A stretch of 16,768 nucleotides of DNA, taken from the NCBI GenBank assembly GCA_028715435.1, contig JAQURU010000008.1, positions 1 through 16,768 on the forward strand. The letters run 5' to 3'. This document shows positions 1 through 5,477 of the stretch, piece by piece (positions within the stretch are counted from its first letter, which is position 1; each line of letters opens with the position of its first letter). Made by a program: the position numbers and the translations under genes. Under the pieces are notes generated by a model. That model did not search any database, had not been told where the DNA came from, and was given only the letters and a program-made list of their open reading frames with translations. This stretch comes from Minisyncoccota bacterium. GTDB lineage: Bacteria > Patescibacteriota > Minisyncoccia > Minisyncoccales > CG1-02-41-26.

Positions 1-80
1 ACTGTATCGCCAACTTTTATTTGGGGCAAATCGGTTTTTAAATATTCTTGTGTAAATTGTTGCGCTTTGGTTAATGTCAT
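1..80 (-). CDS. rplS: 50S ribosomal protein L19, N-terminal fragment (cut by window edge)
   Basis: Only the first 26 codons are inside the window. The start is the ATG at 80-78 and the gene continues past base 1. L19 is a large-subunit protein at the interface with the small subunit. The visible peptide has a short helical leader (MTLTKAQQFTQEYL) followed by DLPQIKVGDTV, which matches the conserved start of L19, where an acidic/proline stretch leads into a P/V-GDTV strand. No clear Shine-Dalgarno sequence precedes the ATG. A promoter candidate (118-123 and 95-100) would give a leader of only about 8 nt. The assignment rests on a short stretch, so it is likely but not certain; another KOW/SH3-like ribosomal protein is the main alternative. 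Confidence 0.7.
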   Translation of the reverse strand, partial: MTLTKAQQFTQEYLKTDLPQIKVGDT

Positions 81-94
81 ATCAGTTTATATTT

Positions 95-123
95 ATTTTA
101 CATTATGGCATTAAATTTAGCAA
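95..123 (-). promoter_or_regulatory. Candidate sigma70-type promoter for rplS
   Basis: On the minus strand TTGCTA (123-118) and TAAAAT (100-95) are separated by 17 nt. The predicted start of transcription is around 88, leaving a very short leader before the ATG at 80. The match is by eye and the region is AT-rich, so chance is possible. Confidence 0.35.
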
Positions 124-131
124 AATCCGAG

Positions 132-166
132 TAAAAAAACAAGCTCCCAATTTTCTACGGGAGCTT
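132..166 (-). terminator. Rho-independent terminator after the 58-codon ORF
   Basis: Perfect 8-bp inverted repeat AAGCTCCC (141-148) / GGGAGCTT (159-166) with a 10-nt loop. Read on the minus strand it is followed by G and then seven T (139-133). This is the classic stem plus T-tract arrangement. It lies 25 nt beyond the stop codon of the small gene at 191-367 and before rplS, so it separates the two transcripts. Confidence 0.85.
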
Positions 167-190
167 AAATTGATGGCTTGAGCAATAATT

Positions 191-367
191 TTAAATAGTA
201 ATTTGTGTATTAAACATCTCTGGACTAGTCCCTCTTAGTTTCGTTTTCATTTCCTTTAGTATGCTTTCTATCATTGCTTCCCCTTCTTGAATTGCTTGTT
301 TTATTTCCTCTATTGATGGTAACGGGACATCTTTAGACCACCCATCTGGTTTTTTGAGTTCTTCCAT
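191..367 (-). CDS. Small 58-aa acidic protein of unknown function
   Basis: I do not recognise this protein. It starts at the ATG at 367-365, chosen because a perfect Shine-Dalgarno sequence AAGGAGGAG lies 4 nt upstream; it ends at the TAA at 193-191. The peptide is soluble-looking, with a Pro-rich start (KKPDGW, DVPLPS) and then one long charged helix, roughly residues 19-45 (SIEEIKQAIQ...ESILKEMKTKL). It has no membrane segment or cysteine. It stands between tRNA-Val and rplS, with a terminator directly after it and a weak promoter candidate before it, so it looks like a complete single-gene unit. The strong SD and the terminator are the evidence that it is a real gene and not a chance ORF. 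A longer reading frame through the tRNA upstream exists but is not needed. Confidence 0.65.
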   Translation of the reverse strand: MEELKKPDGWSKDVPLPSIEEIKQAIQEGEAMIESILKEMKTKLRGTSPEMFNTQITI

Positions 368-388
368 ATTACTCCTCCTTGTTCTCTT

Positions 389-416
389 TTTATAAAAGTT
401 ATTATTAACGAACCAA
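389..416 (-). promoter_or_regulatory. Weak promoter candidate for the 58-codon gene
   Basis: Minus-strand TTGGTT (416-411), a 16-nt spacer, and TATAAA (394-389) lie just upstream of the SD. Only the -10 is convincing. The gene could equally be expressed by read-through from the tRNAs. Confidence 0.3.
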
Positions 417-425
417 AGAAACAGT

Positions 426-463
426 GGCCCAGCTAAGCTGGGCCTAACCAAGCTAAGCTTGGT
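426..463 (-). repeat. Two tandem short hairpins at the tRNA-Val 3' end
   Basis: Two perfect inverted repeats follow one another: 447-463 (ACCAAGC, TTA loop, GCTTGGT on the minus strand) and 426-444 (GGCCCAGC, TTA loop, GCTGGGCC). Both share the core AGCTTAGCT. The first includes the encoded ACCA end of tRNA-Val. The second is GC-rich and followed by ACTGTTTCTTTGG, a poor T-tract, so it may act as a weak terminator or as a 3' trailer structure for tRNA processing. Confidence 0.6.
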
Positions 464-535
464 GGGCGGTACAGGACTCGAACCTGTGACCTTGCGCACG
501 TCAAGCGAACGCTCTACCAACTGAGCTAACCGCCC
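460..535 (-). tRNA. tRNA-Val (anticodon GAC), CCA encoded
   Basis: A complete cloverleaf can be drawn on the minus strand. The acceptor GGGCGGT pairs with ACCGCCC, the D-arm is GCTC-AGTTGGTA-GAGC, and the T-arm is ACAGG-TTCGAGT-CCTGT. Discriminator A73 is followed by an encoded CCA (462-460). The anticodon loop is TTGACGT, giving anticodon GAC for valine GUC/GUU codons. The anticodon stem TTCGC/GCGCA has one internal mismatch (28 T with 42 C), which is odd but leaves four pairs. The gene lies 18 nt after tRNA-Ile in the same direction and is probably co-transcribed with it and with ftsH. Confidence 0.9.
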
Positions 536-553
536 GTAAAATCTCCATTGTAG

Positions 554-625
554 TGGGCGTGGTTGGAATCGGACCAACAACCTTGGCCTTATAAGGACCC
601 TGCTCCGCCGTTGAGCTACACGCCC
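554..625 (-). tRNA. tRNA-Ile with UAU anticodon (AUA decoder), overlaps ftsH end
   Basis: The minus-strand cloverleaf has acceptor GGGCGTG/CACGCCC, D-arm GCTC-AACGGCG-GAGC, anticodon arm GGGTC-CTTATAA-GGCCA, T-arm GTTGG-TCCGATT-CCAAC, and discriminator A73. The loop CTTATAA places TAT at 34-36, i.e. isoleucine for AUA, with A37 and A38 as in other tRNA-Ile. Oddities are a G27-A43 mismatch closing the anticodon stem, C instead of the usual U at position 55, G instead of A at 21, and no encoded CCA (next bases CTA). Its first 10 nt are also the last codons and stop of ftsH. Most bacteria read AUA with a CAU tRNA modified by TilS; UAU-type tRNA-Ile is the known alternative in some lineages. AUA codons are used in the neighbouring genes, so a decoder is needed. 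A degenerate tRNA is possible. Confidence 0.75.
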
Positions 626-2460
626 CCGCGCTTTATTGTTTTTGCGCTTATCAACTGCTCAAATTCTTCTTTTTCAATGGTTTCTTTAGCCATTAAAATA
701 GTAGCCACCTTGTTTAAAAGTTTTTTATTTTTCTTCAATAGTTTGGCTGCTGCTTCTTGGGCTTGTTTTATAAACCCTTCAGTTTCTTGGTCAATCAGAG
801 CAGCCACTTTATCAGAATAATTTCTTTCGGTTTCTTGCTCATAGCCAATAAACTCAAGGGTTTCTCTTTTACCAAAAGAAATTGGCCCTAATTTTGACAT
901 TCCGTATTTGGTTACCATTTTACGAGCTAACAAGCTGGCTTTTTCTAAATCATTGGAAGCGCCTGTTGAGATTTCATTAAACTGCAATTGCTCGGCTGTG
1001 TACCCAGCCAGTAAAACTGTTAACTCATCTTTAAATTCTGATTTAGTTCGCATCCGTTTTTCTTCTTTGGGTAAAGCTAAAGTGTATCCAGCAGCCATTC
1101 CCCGAGACACAATAGAAATTTTACGCACTTCTTCAGCATTTGGTAAAAAAGCAGAAGCTAATGCATGCCCAGCTTCGTGAAAAGCTGAAACCTTTTTTTC
1201 TTTTTCTGATAATAAATGACTTTTTCTTTCAGGCCCCAACAAAACCTTTTCAATTGATTCTAAAATGTCAATTTGGTCAATTTGTTTTTTTGCCCGCCTA
1301 GTGGCTAAAATTGCTGCTTCGTTCATTAAATTAGCTAAATCAGCCCCAGAAAATCCTGGAGTTCTTTCAGCCACTTCTCGCAAAGCAGCGCCAGGGGCTA
1401 AAGGTTTTTCCTTGGAATGGATTTTTAAAATTTCTTCTCTTCCTTTGATATCTGGCTCATCTAAAATTATCCGCCTATCAAAACGGCCTGGCCGTAAAAG
1501 GGCTGGGTCTAAATATTCAGGTCTGTTGGTGGCAGCCATAACAATTACTTGAGTGTTTTTTTCAAATCCGTCCATTTCCGCTAATATCTGGTTTAAAGTT
1601 TGCTCTCTTTCTTCGTGGCCCCCTCCCATGCCTACGCCCCTTACTTTGCCAATGCTGTCAATTTCATCAATAAATACAATGCTGGGCTGATTTTTTTTGG
1701 CTGTTTCAAAAAGTGATCTTGCCCTGGAAGCACCAACCCCCACAAATAGTTCAATGAATTCCGAGCCAGACATTGAGTAAAACGGAACCCCAGCTTCATT
1801 AGCCACAGCCCTTGCCAAAAGTGTTTTTCCACAGCCCGGAGGGCCAATCAACAGAACGCCTTTGGGAATTTTAGCGCCCATGTCTAAAAATTTCTGGGGA
1901 TTTTTGAGAAAATCAACAATTTCACTCACTTCTTCTTTGGCTTCTTCCAAGCCAGCCACATCTTTAAAGGTTATTCTGTCAGTGGTTTTATTGTTTGAGT
2001 CAAAAAGTTTAGCAGGAGAGCGCAAAAAATTAAATGTTTGCCCAGGCCCGTTTTTGGATTGGCGTAAAATCATCCAAAAGAAAATACCAAAAACAACAAA
2101 AGGCAGGATAAACAAAATTGGCGTGAGCCAATCTAAGAAACTGCTTTTAGGGGGTATAACAGTAACAATGACCTGCTTGATAATGTCTGGATTGGCTCCA
2201 TAATTTTTCAGGGTTTCATCCAGCGATATGCCAATTTCTTTTCTAGAGGTTGCCTTAGAGGCATCTTTAAAGGTTATGGCCAAATCTGAACCAGAAACAT
2301 CAATTTTACTTACTTGGCCATCATTGATTTTTTGTACTAAAGTGCTTAAGGCAATTTCATTGCTTTTCTGTAAGGCCCCTGGATTAAGCAAAGCAAATAC
2401 TGCGGAAATGGTAATAAAAACCAAAATAACTAGTCCAAAGTTTTTTAGAATTTTTGACAT
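616..2460 (-). CDS. ftsH: ATP-dependent zinc metalloprotease FtsH
   Basis: Membrane-anchored AAA+ protease that extracts and degrades membrane and short-lived cytosolic proteins as a hexamer. The 614 residues are close to the family norm. Seen in order: TM helix at about 8-28, an extracytoplasmic domain, TM helix at about 112-133, Walker A GPPGCGKT (206-213), pore loop FVGVG (239-243), Walker B IVFIDEID (261-268), second region of homology with TNRPEYLDPALLRPGRFDRR (311-330), the zinc motif HEAGH (428-432) and the third zinc ligand Asp504 in STGASNDLEKAS. All catalytic residues are intact. The ATG (2460-2458) directly follows the TAA of the upstream S1-type gene with no gap, which suggests translational coupling. 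At the other end the last codons GGG GGC GTG TAG run into the following tRNA-Ile gene. Confidence 0.97.
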   Translation of the reverse strand: MSKILKNFGLVILVFITISAVFALLNPGALQKSNEIALSTLVQKINDGQVSKIDVSGSDLAITFKDASKATSRKEIGISLDETLKNYGANPDIIKQVIVTVIPPKSSFLDWLTPILFILPFVVFGIFFWMILRQSKNGPGQTFNFLRSPAKLFDSNNKTTDRITFKDVAGLEEAKEEVSEIVDFLKNPQKFLDMGAKIPKGVLLIGPPGCGKTLLARAVANEAGVPFYSMSGSEFIELFVGVGASRARSLFETAKKNQPSIVFIDEIDSIGKVRGVGMGGGHEEREQTLNQILAEMDGFEKNTQVIVMAATNRPEYLDPALLRPGRFDRRIILDEPDIKGREEILKIHSKEKPLAPGAALREVAERTPGFSGADLANLMNEAAILATRRAKKQIDQIDILESIEKVLLGPERKSHLLSEKEKKVSAFHEAGHALASAFLPNAEEVRKISIVSRGMAAGYTLALPKEEKRMRTKSEFKDELTVLLAGYTAEQLQFNEISTGASNDLEKASLLARKMVTKYGMSKLGPISFGKRETLEFIGYEQETERNYSDKVAALIDQETEGFIKQAQEAAAKLLKKNKKLLNKVATILMAKETIEKEEFEQLISAKTIKRGGV

Positions 2461-3246
2461 TTATTTTAGAGAAAGATAAATTTTATTATTAGCAATCTCG
2501 GTGATTCTAGCTTGAACCTTTTGGCCGATTTTTAAATCAGTTTTTTCAGGAATTTCTGAAGAGGGCACAAGCCCTTCCAGCCCTCCTTCAAAAATAAGAA
2601 AAGCGCCAAAGCTCGTTACTCCGCTGATTTCACCTTCCACTGTTTCACCTGCCTTAAATTGCATCATTTTTTCTTCCAACTCTTCTTTTTTTGTTGCTTT
2701 TTCAGAAAGAATAAGCTTATTTTCTTGTGGATTTAAATCAAAGACCCGCACTTTGATTTTTTGCCCCACTAATTTTTGTAATTCCATAGCAATCCTAGAA
2801 GGGTCAGCCCCTTCTACTTTCGGAAAGTGTTCTGGCAGCAATTGACTGGTTGGCAAGAATCCTTGAATGCCATTTATCATACAAATTAACCCGCCTTTGT
2901 TGGCTGAATTAATTGGAATTTCAAAGATATCTTGTTTTTCTTGGGCTTGGATTAAATCCTGCCAAGCTGCTTCTTGGTTAGCGCCAATTAACGACAATTC
3001 TCTTAAGCCGTCTTCTGTTTCCAACGCAATAATTTTGGTGGCAATAGTATCACCTGGCTTTAAATTTTTTAAAGCATTTTTTGATTCAAAAAATTCTTGG
3101 CCATAAATAACCCCAATTCCTTTTTGGCCTAAATCAACATACAAAGCGCTTTTGGCTCTGTTAATAATTGTGCCTTCGGCAATTTCGCCAACTTTTGGCG
3201 GGCTCACCACATCTGTTTTTATTTTCTTTAATGTTTTCGCTATCAT
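2461..3246 (-). CDS. rpsA: S1-type RNA-binding protein, short ribosomal protein S1 homologue
   Basis: A 261-aa protein made of three consecutive S1 (OB-fold) RNA-binding domains, at roughly 19-86, 107-182 and 198-261. The third is the most typical (GETVEGEISGVTSFGAFLIF, then GGLEGLVPSSEI). Ribosomal protein S1 holds mRNA at the 30S subunit. E. coli S1 has six domains and is more than twice as long. The present form, ending directly after a trimmed third domain, is very short, as expected in reduced genomes, but a non-ribosomal S1-domain protein is possible. The start is the ATG at 3246-3244, a few codons before the first domain, with no clear SD. It is the first gene of a leftward transcript with ftsH and the tRNAs; a good promoter lies at 3286-3314. 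Confidence 0.8.
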   Translation of the reverse strand: MIAKTLKKIKTDVVSPPKVGEIAEGTIINRAKSALYVDLGQKGIGVIYGQEFFESKNALKNLKPGDTIATKIIALETEDGLRELSLIGANQEAAWQDLIQAQEKQDIFEIPINSANKGGLICMINGIQGFLPTSQLLPEHFPKVEGADPSRIAMELQKLVGQKIKVRVFDLNPQENKLILSEKATKKEELEEKMMQFKAGETVEGEISGVTSFGAFLIFEGGLEGLVPSSEIPEKTDLKIGQKVQARITEIANNKIYLSLK

Positions 3247-3285
3247 AATAATTTCTCTATTCTCTTACGCTTTCGCGTTGGGTTC

Positions 3286-3314
3286 AATATACCTAAAAAT
3301 CCACATTGTTGCAA
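3286..3314 (-). promoter_or_regulatory. Promoter for the S1-ftsH-tRNA transcript
   Basis: Minus-strand TTGCAA (3314-3309), an exact 17-nt spacer, and TATATT (3291-3286), about 40 nt upstream of the S1-type gene start. It lies back to back with the rightward promoter at 3317-3345, with only 2 nt between the two -35 boxes, so polymerase binding at one could block the other. Confidence 0.55.
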
Positions 3315-3316
3315 TC

Positions 3317-3345
3317 TTGACTAATCATATTTTTTGTGGTAATGT
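3317..3345 (+). promoter_or_regulatory. Promoter for the gene at 3400-4287
   Basis: TTGACT (3317-3322), a 17-nt spacer, and TAATGT (3340-3345) preceded by TGG, i.e. an extended -10 (TGn). It lies 55 nt before the ATG. A second perfect -35 TTGACA occurs at 3359-3364 but has no good -10 at the right distance. Confidence 0.5.
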
Positions 3346-3399
3346 TTAACCGTGTTATTTGACAACTTGTTTCCATTCTTTTTATGGGAGGTATTGACC

Positions 3400-4287
3400 A
3401 TGAGAAAAATAATGGTCGGTGGTGTGCCGGTTGATGACGCAGCTGGCATAATGAGTGATTTTTGGTCAAAAATTGGAGTATCAATTTCTTGGGAGGAGTT
3501 TAAGCGTTTTTTAAAACGCGAAAATCCTTTTGAAGTTGTAAATTGGATAGATGCAATCGTTGCCCGTGAAAAAGAGTTGCATCAAAATTTCTTTGGCAAA
3601 AATTTTGCTAAAAAATTTGATTATTCGCAATTTGTTCAGACCTTGGAAAAATACGGAGAAGCAAAATTTGCGGAATGGAAAGAATTGGGGCTGGAACCGC
3701 ATTTTTTACCATCAGTTGAAATGTCTCAAGATAAAAATTTTCCTGGTTGGAACGTAAAACCGAATGATTGGTTTTATGAACAAGTCGACGAGGGAAAGAT
3801 TTTGGGTAATCCATGCAACCTGGGTGGAATTGCCGTTTTAGTAGATACCCGTTGTAAGCCGGCATACCAAAATGGTGAGCAAATGTGGGAGGATGACAAT
3901 CTGCTGGGAGACATAACTAATGATCTCCGCGAAAAAGGCGAGATAGCCGATTATAAACCTAGATCCTCGCGGTTTAACATTTCTGCCTTAGAAATAGAGC
4001 AGAAAATCGCATCAGCTTTGGCGGTAAAACTCGGGCTTGAGCCAGGCCAAGTTCGATTAGAGAAAGCCATTGAATCTAATGTGCTTCCCCAGATACTGAC
4101 GGATACGCCAAGAGCTTATGATGGCGAAACCAACACTTGGCTGTGGTTCTCTGACCTTTTCGGGTCCGCTGAGTATCATCGCTTGGACGGCGGCTACTTC
4201 GACAATGGTGGGCTTGCCGATGTCAATTGCGGTTGGGCCGACGGTTGCGGGGACCTCAAATCGTTCCGTCTCCTGGCAGTGTTGTAG
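3400..4287 (+). CDS. Conserved CPR-type hypothetical with a putative diversified C-terminal domain
   Basis: 295 aa, no signal peptide or TM segment, so probably cytoplasmic. The start was taken at 3400 because the SD GGGAGG lies 8-9 nt upstream; the frame stays open 16 codons further, but without an SD there. Residues 1-230 are a mixed helical region (with SWEEFKRFL, PGWNVKPNDWFYEQ, PRSSRFNISALEIEQKI, LGLEPGQVRLEKAIESNVLPQ). From about residue 240 the protein changes: a TNTWLWFSDLFG motif, a run rich in Gly, Asp, Tyr, Cys and Asn, and the ending FRLLAVL. From memory, relatives in CPR genomes end in FRPLVVL-like sequence; I could not check this. The end segment has GC near 58% (hand count, 4141-4260) against about 37% upstream (3541-3600), with many NNC codons. 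This resembles variable regions of diversity-generating retroelement targets (C-type-lectin fold). No function is known to me. Confidence 0.75.
   Translation: MRKIMVGGVPVDDAAGIMSDFWSKIGVSISWEEFKRFLKRENPFEVVNWIDAIVAREKELHQNFFGKNFAKKFDYSQFVQTLEKYGEAKFAEWKELGLEPHFLPSVEMSQDKNFPGWNVKPNDWFYEQVDEGKILGNPCNLGGIAVLVDTRCKPAYQNGEQMWEDDNLLGDITNDLREKGEIADYKPRSSRFNISALEIEQKIASALAVKLGLEPGQVRLEKAIESNVLPQILTDTPRAYDGETNTWLWFSDLFGSAEYHRLDGGYFDNGGLADVNCGWADGCGDLKSFRLLAVL
4141..4284 (+). other. Candidate variable region (VR) of a diversity-generating retroelement target
   Basis: The last 48 codons of the preceding gene. Many codons end in C or T with differing first two bases (GAC GGC GGC TAC TTC GAC AAT, then GAT GTC AAT TGC). 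That pattern is expected when AAC/AAT codons of a template repeat are mutagenised at adenines. The segment is distinctly GC-rich and ends at the stop codon, followed 37 nt later by a strong inverted repeat. No template repeat or reverse transcriptase is in this window, so this is inference only. Confidence 0.4.
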
Positions 4288-4323
4288 CTTGGAGATTGAA
4301 TTCTTGTTCATTTTGTATCTTGT

Positions 4324-4362
4324 CCTGCTGTTTTTTAAAAAAACAGCAGGATTTTATTTTTT
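4324..4362 (+). terminator. Rho-independent terminator after 3400-4287
   Basis: A 13-bp inverted repeat CCTGCTGTTTTTT (4324-4336) / AAAAAAACAGCAGG (4337-4350), followed by ATTTTATTTTTT. It ends the transcript before the promoter of the MBL-fold gene. Because the stem is A/T-rich in its upper half it could also end transcripts from the other strand. Confidence 0.85.
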
Positions 4363-4375
4363 CTAAAAACATTTG

Positions 4376-4404
4376 TTGCAAGGGTTGTTATGTTTTGGTA
4401 ATAT
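4376..4404 (+). promoter_or_regulatory. Promoter for the MBL-fold gene and possibly the gyrA operon
   Basis: TTGCAA (4376-4381), an exact 17-nt spacer, and TAATAT (4399-4404), the latter preceded by TTTTGG. The ATG is 25 nt downstream. The -35 hexamer is the same as in the leftward S1-ftsH promoter, and the -10 context GGTAAT is shared with the promoter at 3317-3345. Confidence 0.6.
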
Positions 4405-4428
4405 AAATAAAGAAGTTATTGTAAAGCT

Positions 4429-5091
4429 ATGAATATTGTTTGGCATGGACAATCTTTTTTTGAAATTGGGGTGAAAAATCACAAAGAAAGCGAAACCAAA
4501 ATTATCATCGACCCTTTTGAGGGCGAGTTTGTTGGCTTGAAGTTTCCCAAAACCGAAGGAGATATTATTTTGGTTAGCCATAATCACAAAGACCATTCCA
4601 ACGTAAAAGGGGTTGGGGGGAATCCTTTTGTTATCGACACTCCAGGGGAATATGAAGTTAAAGACGTTTTTATTAAAGGCATTCCTTCTTTTCATGATGA
4701 CAATAACGGCAAAGACCGGGGGGTAAATATAATGTTTACCATTACAGCCGAAGAAATGAAAATCGGGTTTTTGGGCGATTTGGGCCAAAAAGAATTAACA
4801 AGCGAACAAGTTGATAGCTTAGGAAACATAGATATTTTATTTATTCCAGTTGGGGGAACCTATACCATTGGCGCTAAAGACGCCTCTGAAATTATCAGCC
4901 AGATAGAACCAGGCATTGTTATTCCAATGCATTACAAAATTCCTGGCTTGAAAATTGAGTTAGATGATGTGGCTAAGTTTTTGAAAGAAATGGGAGAAAC
5001 AGCCATTGAGCCATTACCAAAAATAAAAATAACGCCAAAAGACCTGCCCGGCGAAGATGACGAAACCAAAATTATTGTGCTTGCCCCGTAG
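4429..5091 (+). CDS. Metallo-beta-lactamase-fold hydrolase (Lactamase_B_3 / UlaG-like group)
   Basis: 220-aa cytoplasmic protein of the MBL fold, which usually binds one or two metal ions and hydrolyses phosphoester, lactone or thioester bonds. The start MNIVWHGQSFFEI is typical of the UlaG/UPF0173 group, where a conserved WHGQS/GHS-type motif opens the first strand. The metal motif is SHNHKDH, with ligands His51, His53, Asp55 and His56. Further likely ligands are Asp117 (GFLGDLG) and His168 (IPMHYK). His89 in the SFHD loop is also typical of the group. All metal-binding positions appear intact. The substrate cannot be told. It has its own promoter and is followed after 50 nt by a small membrane protein and gyrA. 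The SD is weak (AAGAAG, with about 12 nt before the ATG). Confidence 0.85.
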   Translation: MNIVWHGQSFFEIGVKNHKESETKIIIDPFEGEFVGLKFPKTEGDIILVSHNHKDHSNVKGVGGNPFVIDTPGEYEVKDVFIKGIPSFHDDNNGKDRGVNIMFTITAEEMKIGFLGDLGQKELTSEQVDSLGNIDILFIPVGGTYTIGAKDASEIISQIEPGIVIPMHYKIPGLKIELDDVAKFLKEMGETAIEPLPKIKITPKDLPGEDDETKIIVLAP

Positions 5092-5092
5092 T

Positions 5093-5121
5093 GTCCCGAG
5101 TAATAGTGAGGGACTACTATT
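5093..5121 (+). repeat. Two overlapping, mutually exclusive short inverted repeats
   Basis: GTCCC (5093-5097) / GGGAC (5110-5114) and AATAGT (5102-5107) / ACTATT (5116-5121) overlap, so only one stem can form at a time in RNA. They fill half of the 50-nt gap between the MBL-fold gene and the small membrane protein. There is no T-tract, so a simple terminator is unlikely. The stems are short and may be chance. Confidence 0.3.
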
Positions 5122-5141
5122 GGGGTTGATCTCGTAAAGTT

Positions 5142-5471
5142 ATGGAAAAAATCGGAAAGGTGATTTTAATTGGAATTGTTTTAATTGTAATTGCTGCGCC
5201 CTTGGTTTTTATTGTTGGTCATAACGCCAAAGGAAGGATTGCTAAGTTTACTGAACAGGGAATTGAAAATGTTTTAGGGTTGAATTCTTTGCCAGTCCTT
5301 GATCAAGCAAAAGACGCAGTTGCTTTATCAGATCAAACAACAAAAGAAATACAACAAATGATAGAAAATTTAGTTGGGACAACCACAAGCGAAGAATTGT
5401 CAACTTCAAGCGAAGAATTTTCAGAGTTAAGTCCAGCTTTTTCAACTTCAAGTGCCACAACCACTAATTAA
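5142..5471 (+). CDS. Small membrane-anchored protein, unknown function
   Basis: 109 aa, not recognised. A hydrophobic segment at about residues 7-26 (VILIGIVLIVIAAPLVFIVG) after a short basic N-terminus (MEKIGK) should be a single TM anchor or uncleaved signal. The remainder has a short helical region and then, from about residue 78 on, a low-complexity tail of Thr, Ser and Glu (GTTTSEELSTSSEEFSELS), ending SATTTN. The layout fits an N-terminal anchor with a flexible exported tail. It sits directly before gyrA (stop to ATG 6 nt) and after the MBL-fold gene, so it is probably co-transcribed with gyrA. Composition gives no hint of an enzyme activity. The start codon has no good SD. Confidence 0.7.
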   Translation: MEKIGKVILIGIVLIVIAAPLVFIVGHNAKGRIAKFTEQGIENVLGLNSLPVLDQAKDAVALSDQTTKEIQQMIENLVGTTTSEELSTSSEEFSELSPAFSTSSATTTN

Positions 5472-5477
5472 TTATTT

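Noticed and set aside
191..580. Longer 129-codon minus-strand ORF running through tRNA-Val
   Set aside because: The upstream part is tRNA sequence; the SD supports the start at 367.
563..3349. Plus-strand ORFs opposite ftsH and the S1-type gene
   Set aside because: They are antisense shadows of well-supported genes and have no RBS or domain evidence.
3359..3387. Second promoter with perfect TTGACA
   Set aside because: No acceptable -10 at 16-18 nt; the predicted site would overlap the SD.
3352..3399. 16-codon N-terminal extension of the 3400 gene
   Set aside because: The SD GGGAGG points to 3400; the extension would begin almost at the promoter and is hydrophobic without homology.
4057..4366. 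Open frames on the other strand and in another frame across the GC-rich end of the 3400-4287 gene
   Set aside because: They lack RBS and recognisable domains and are explained by the GC-rich, stop-poor composition of the segment.
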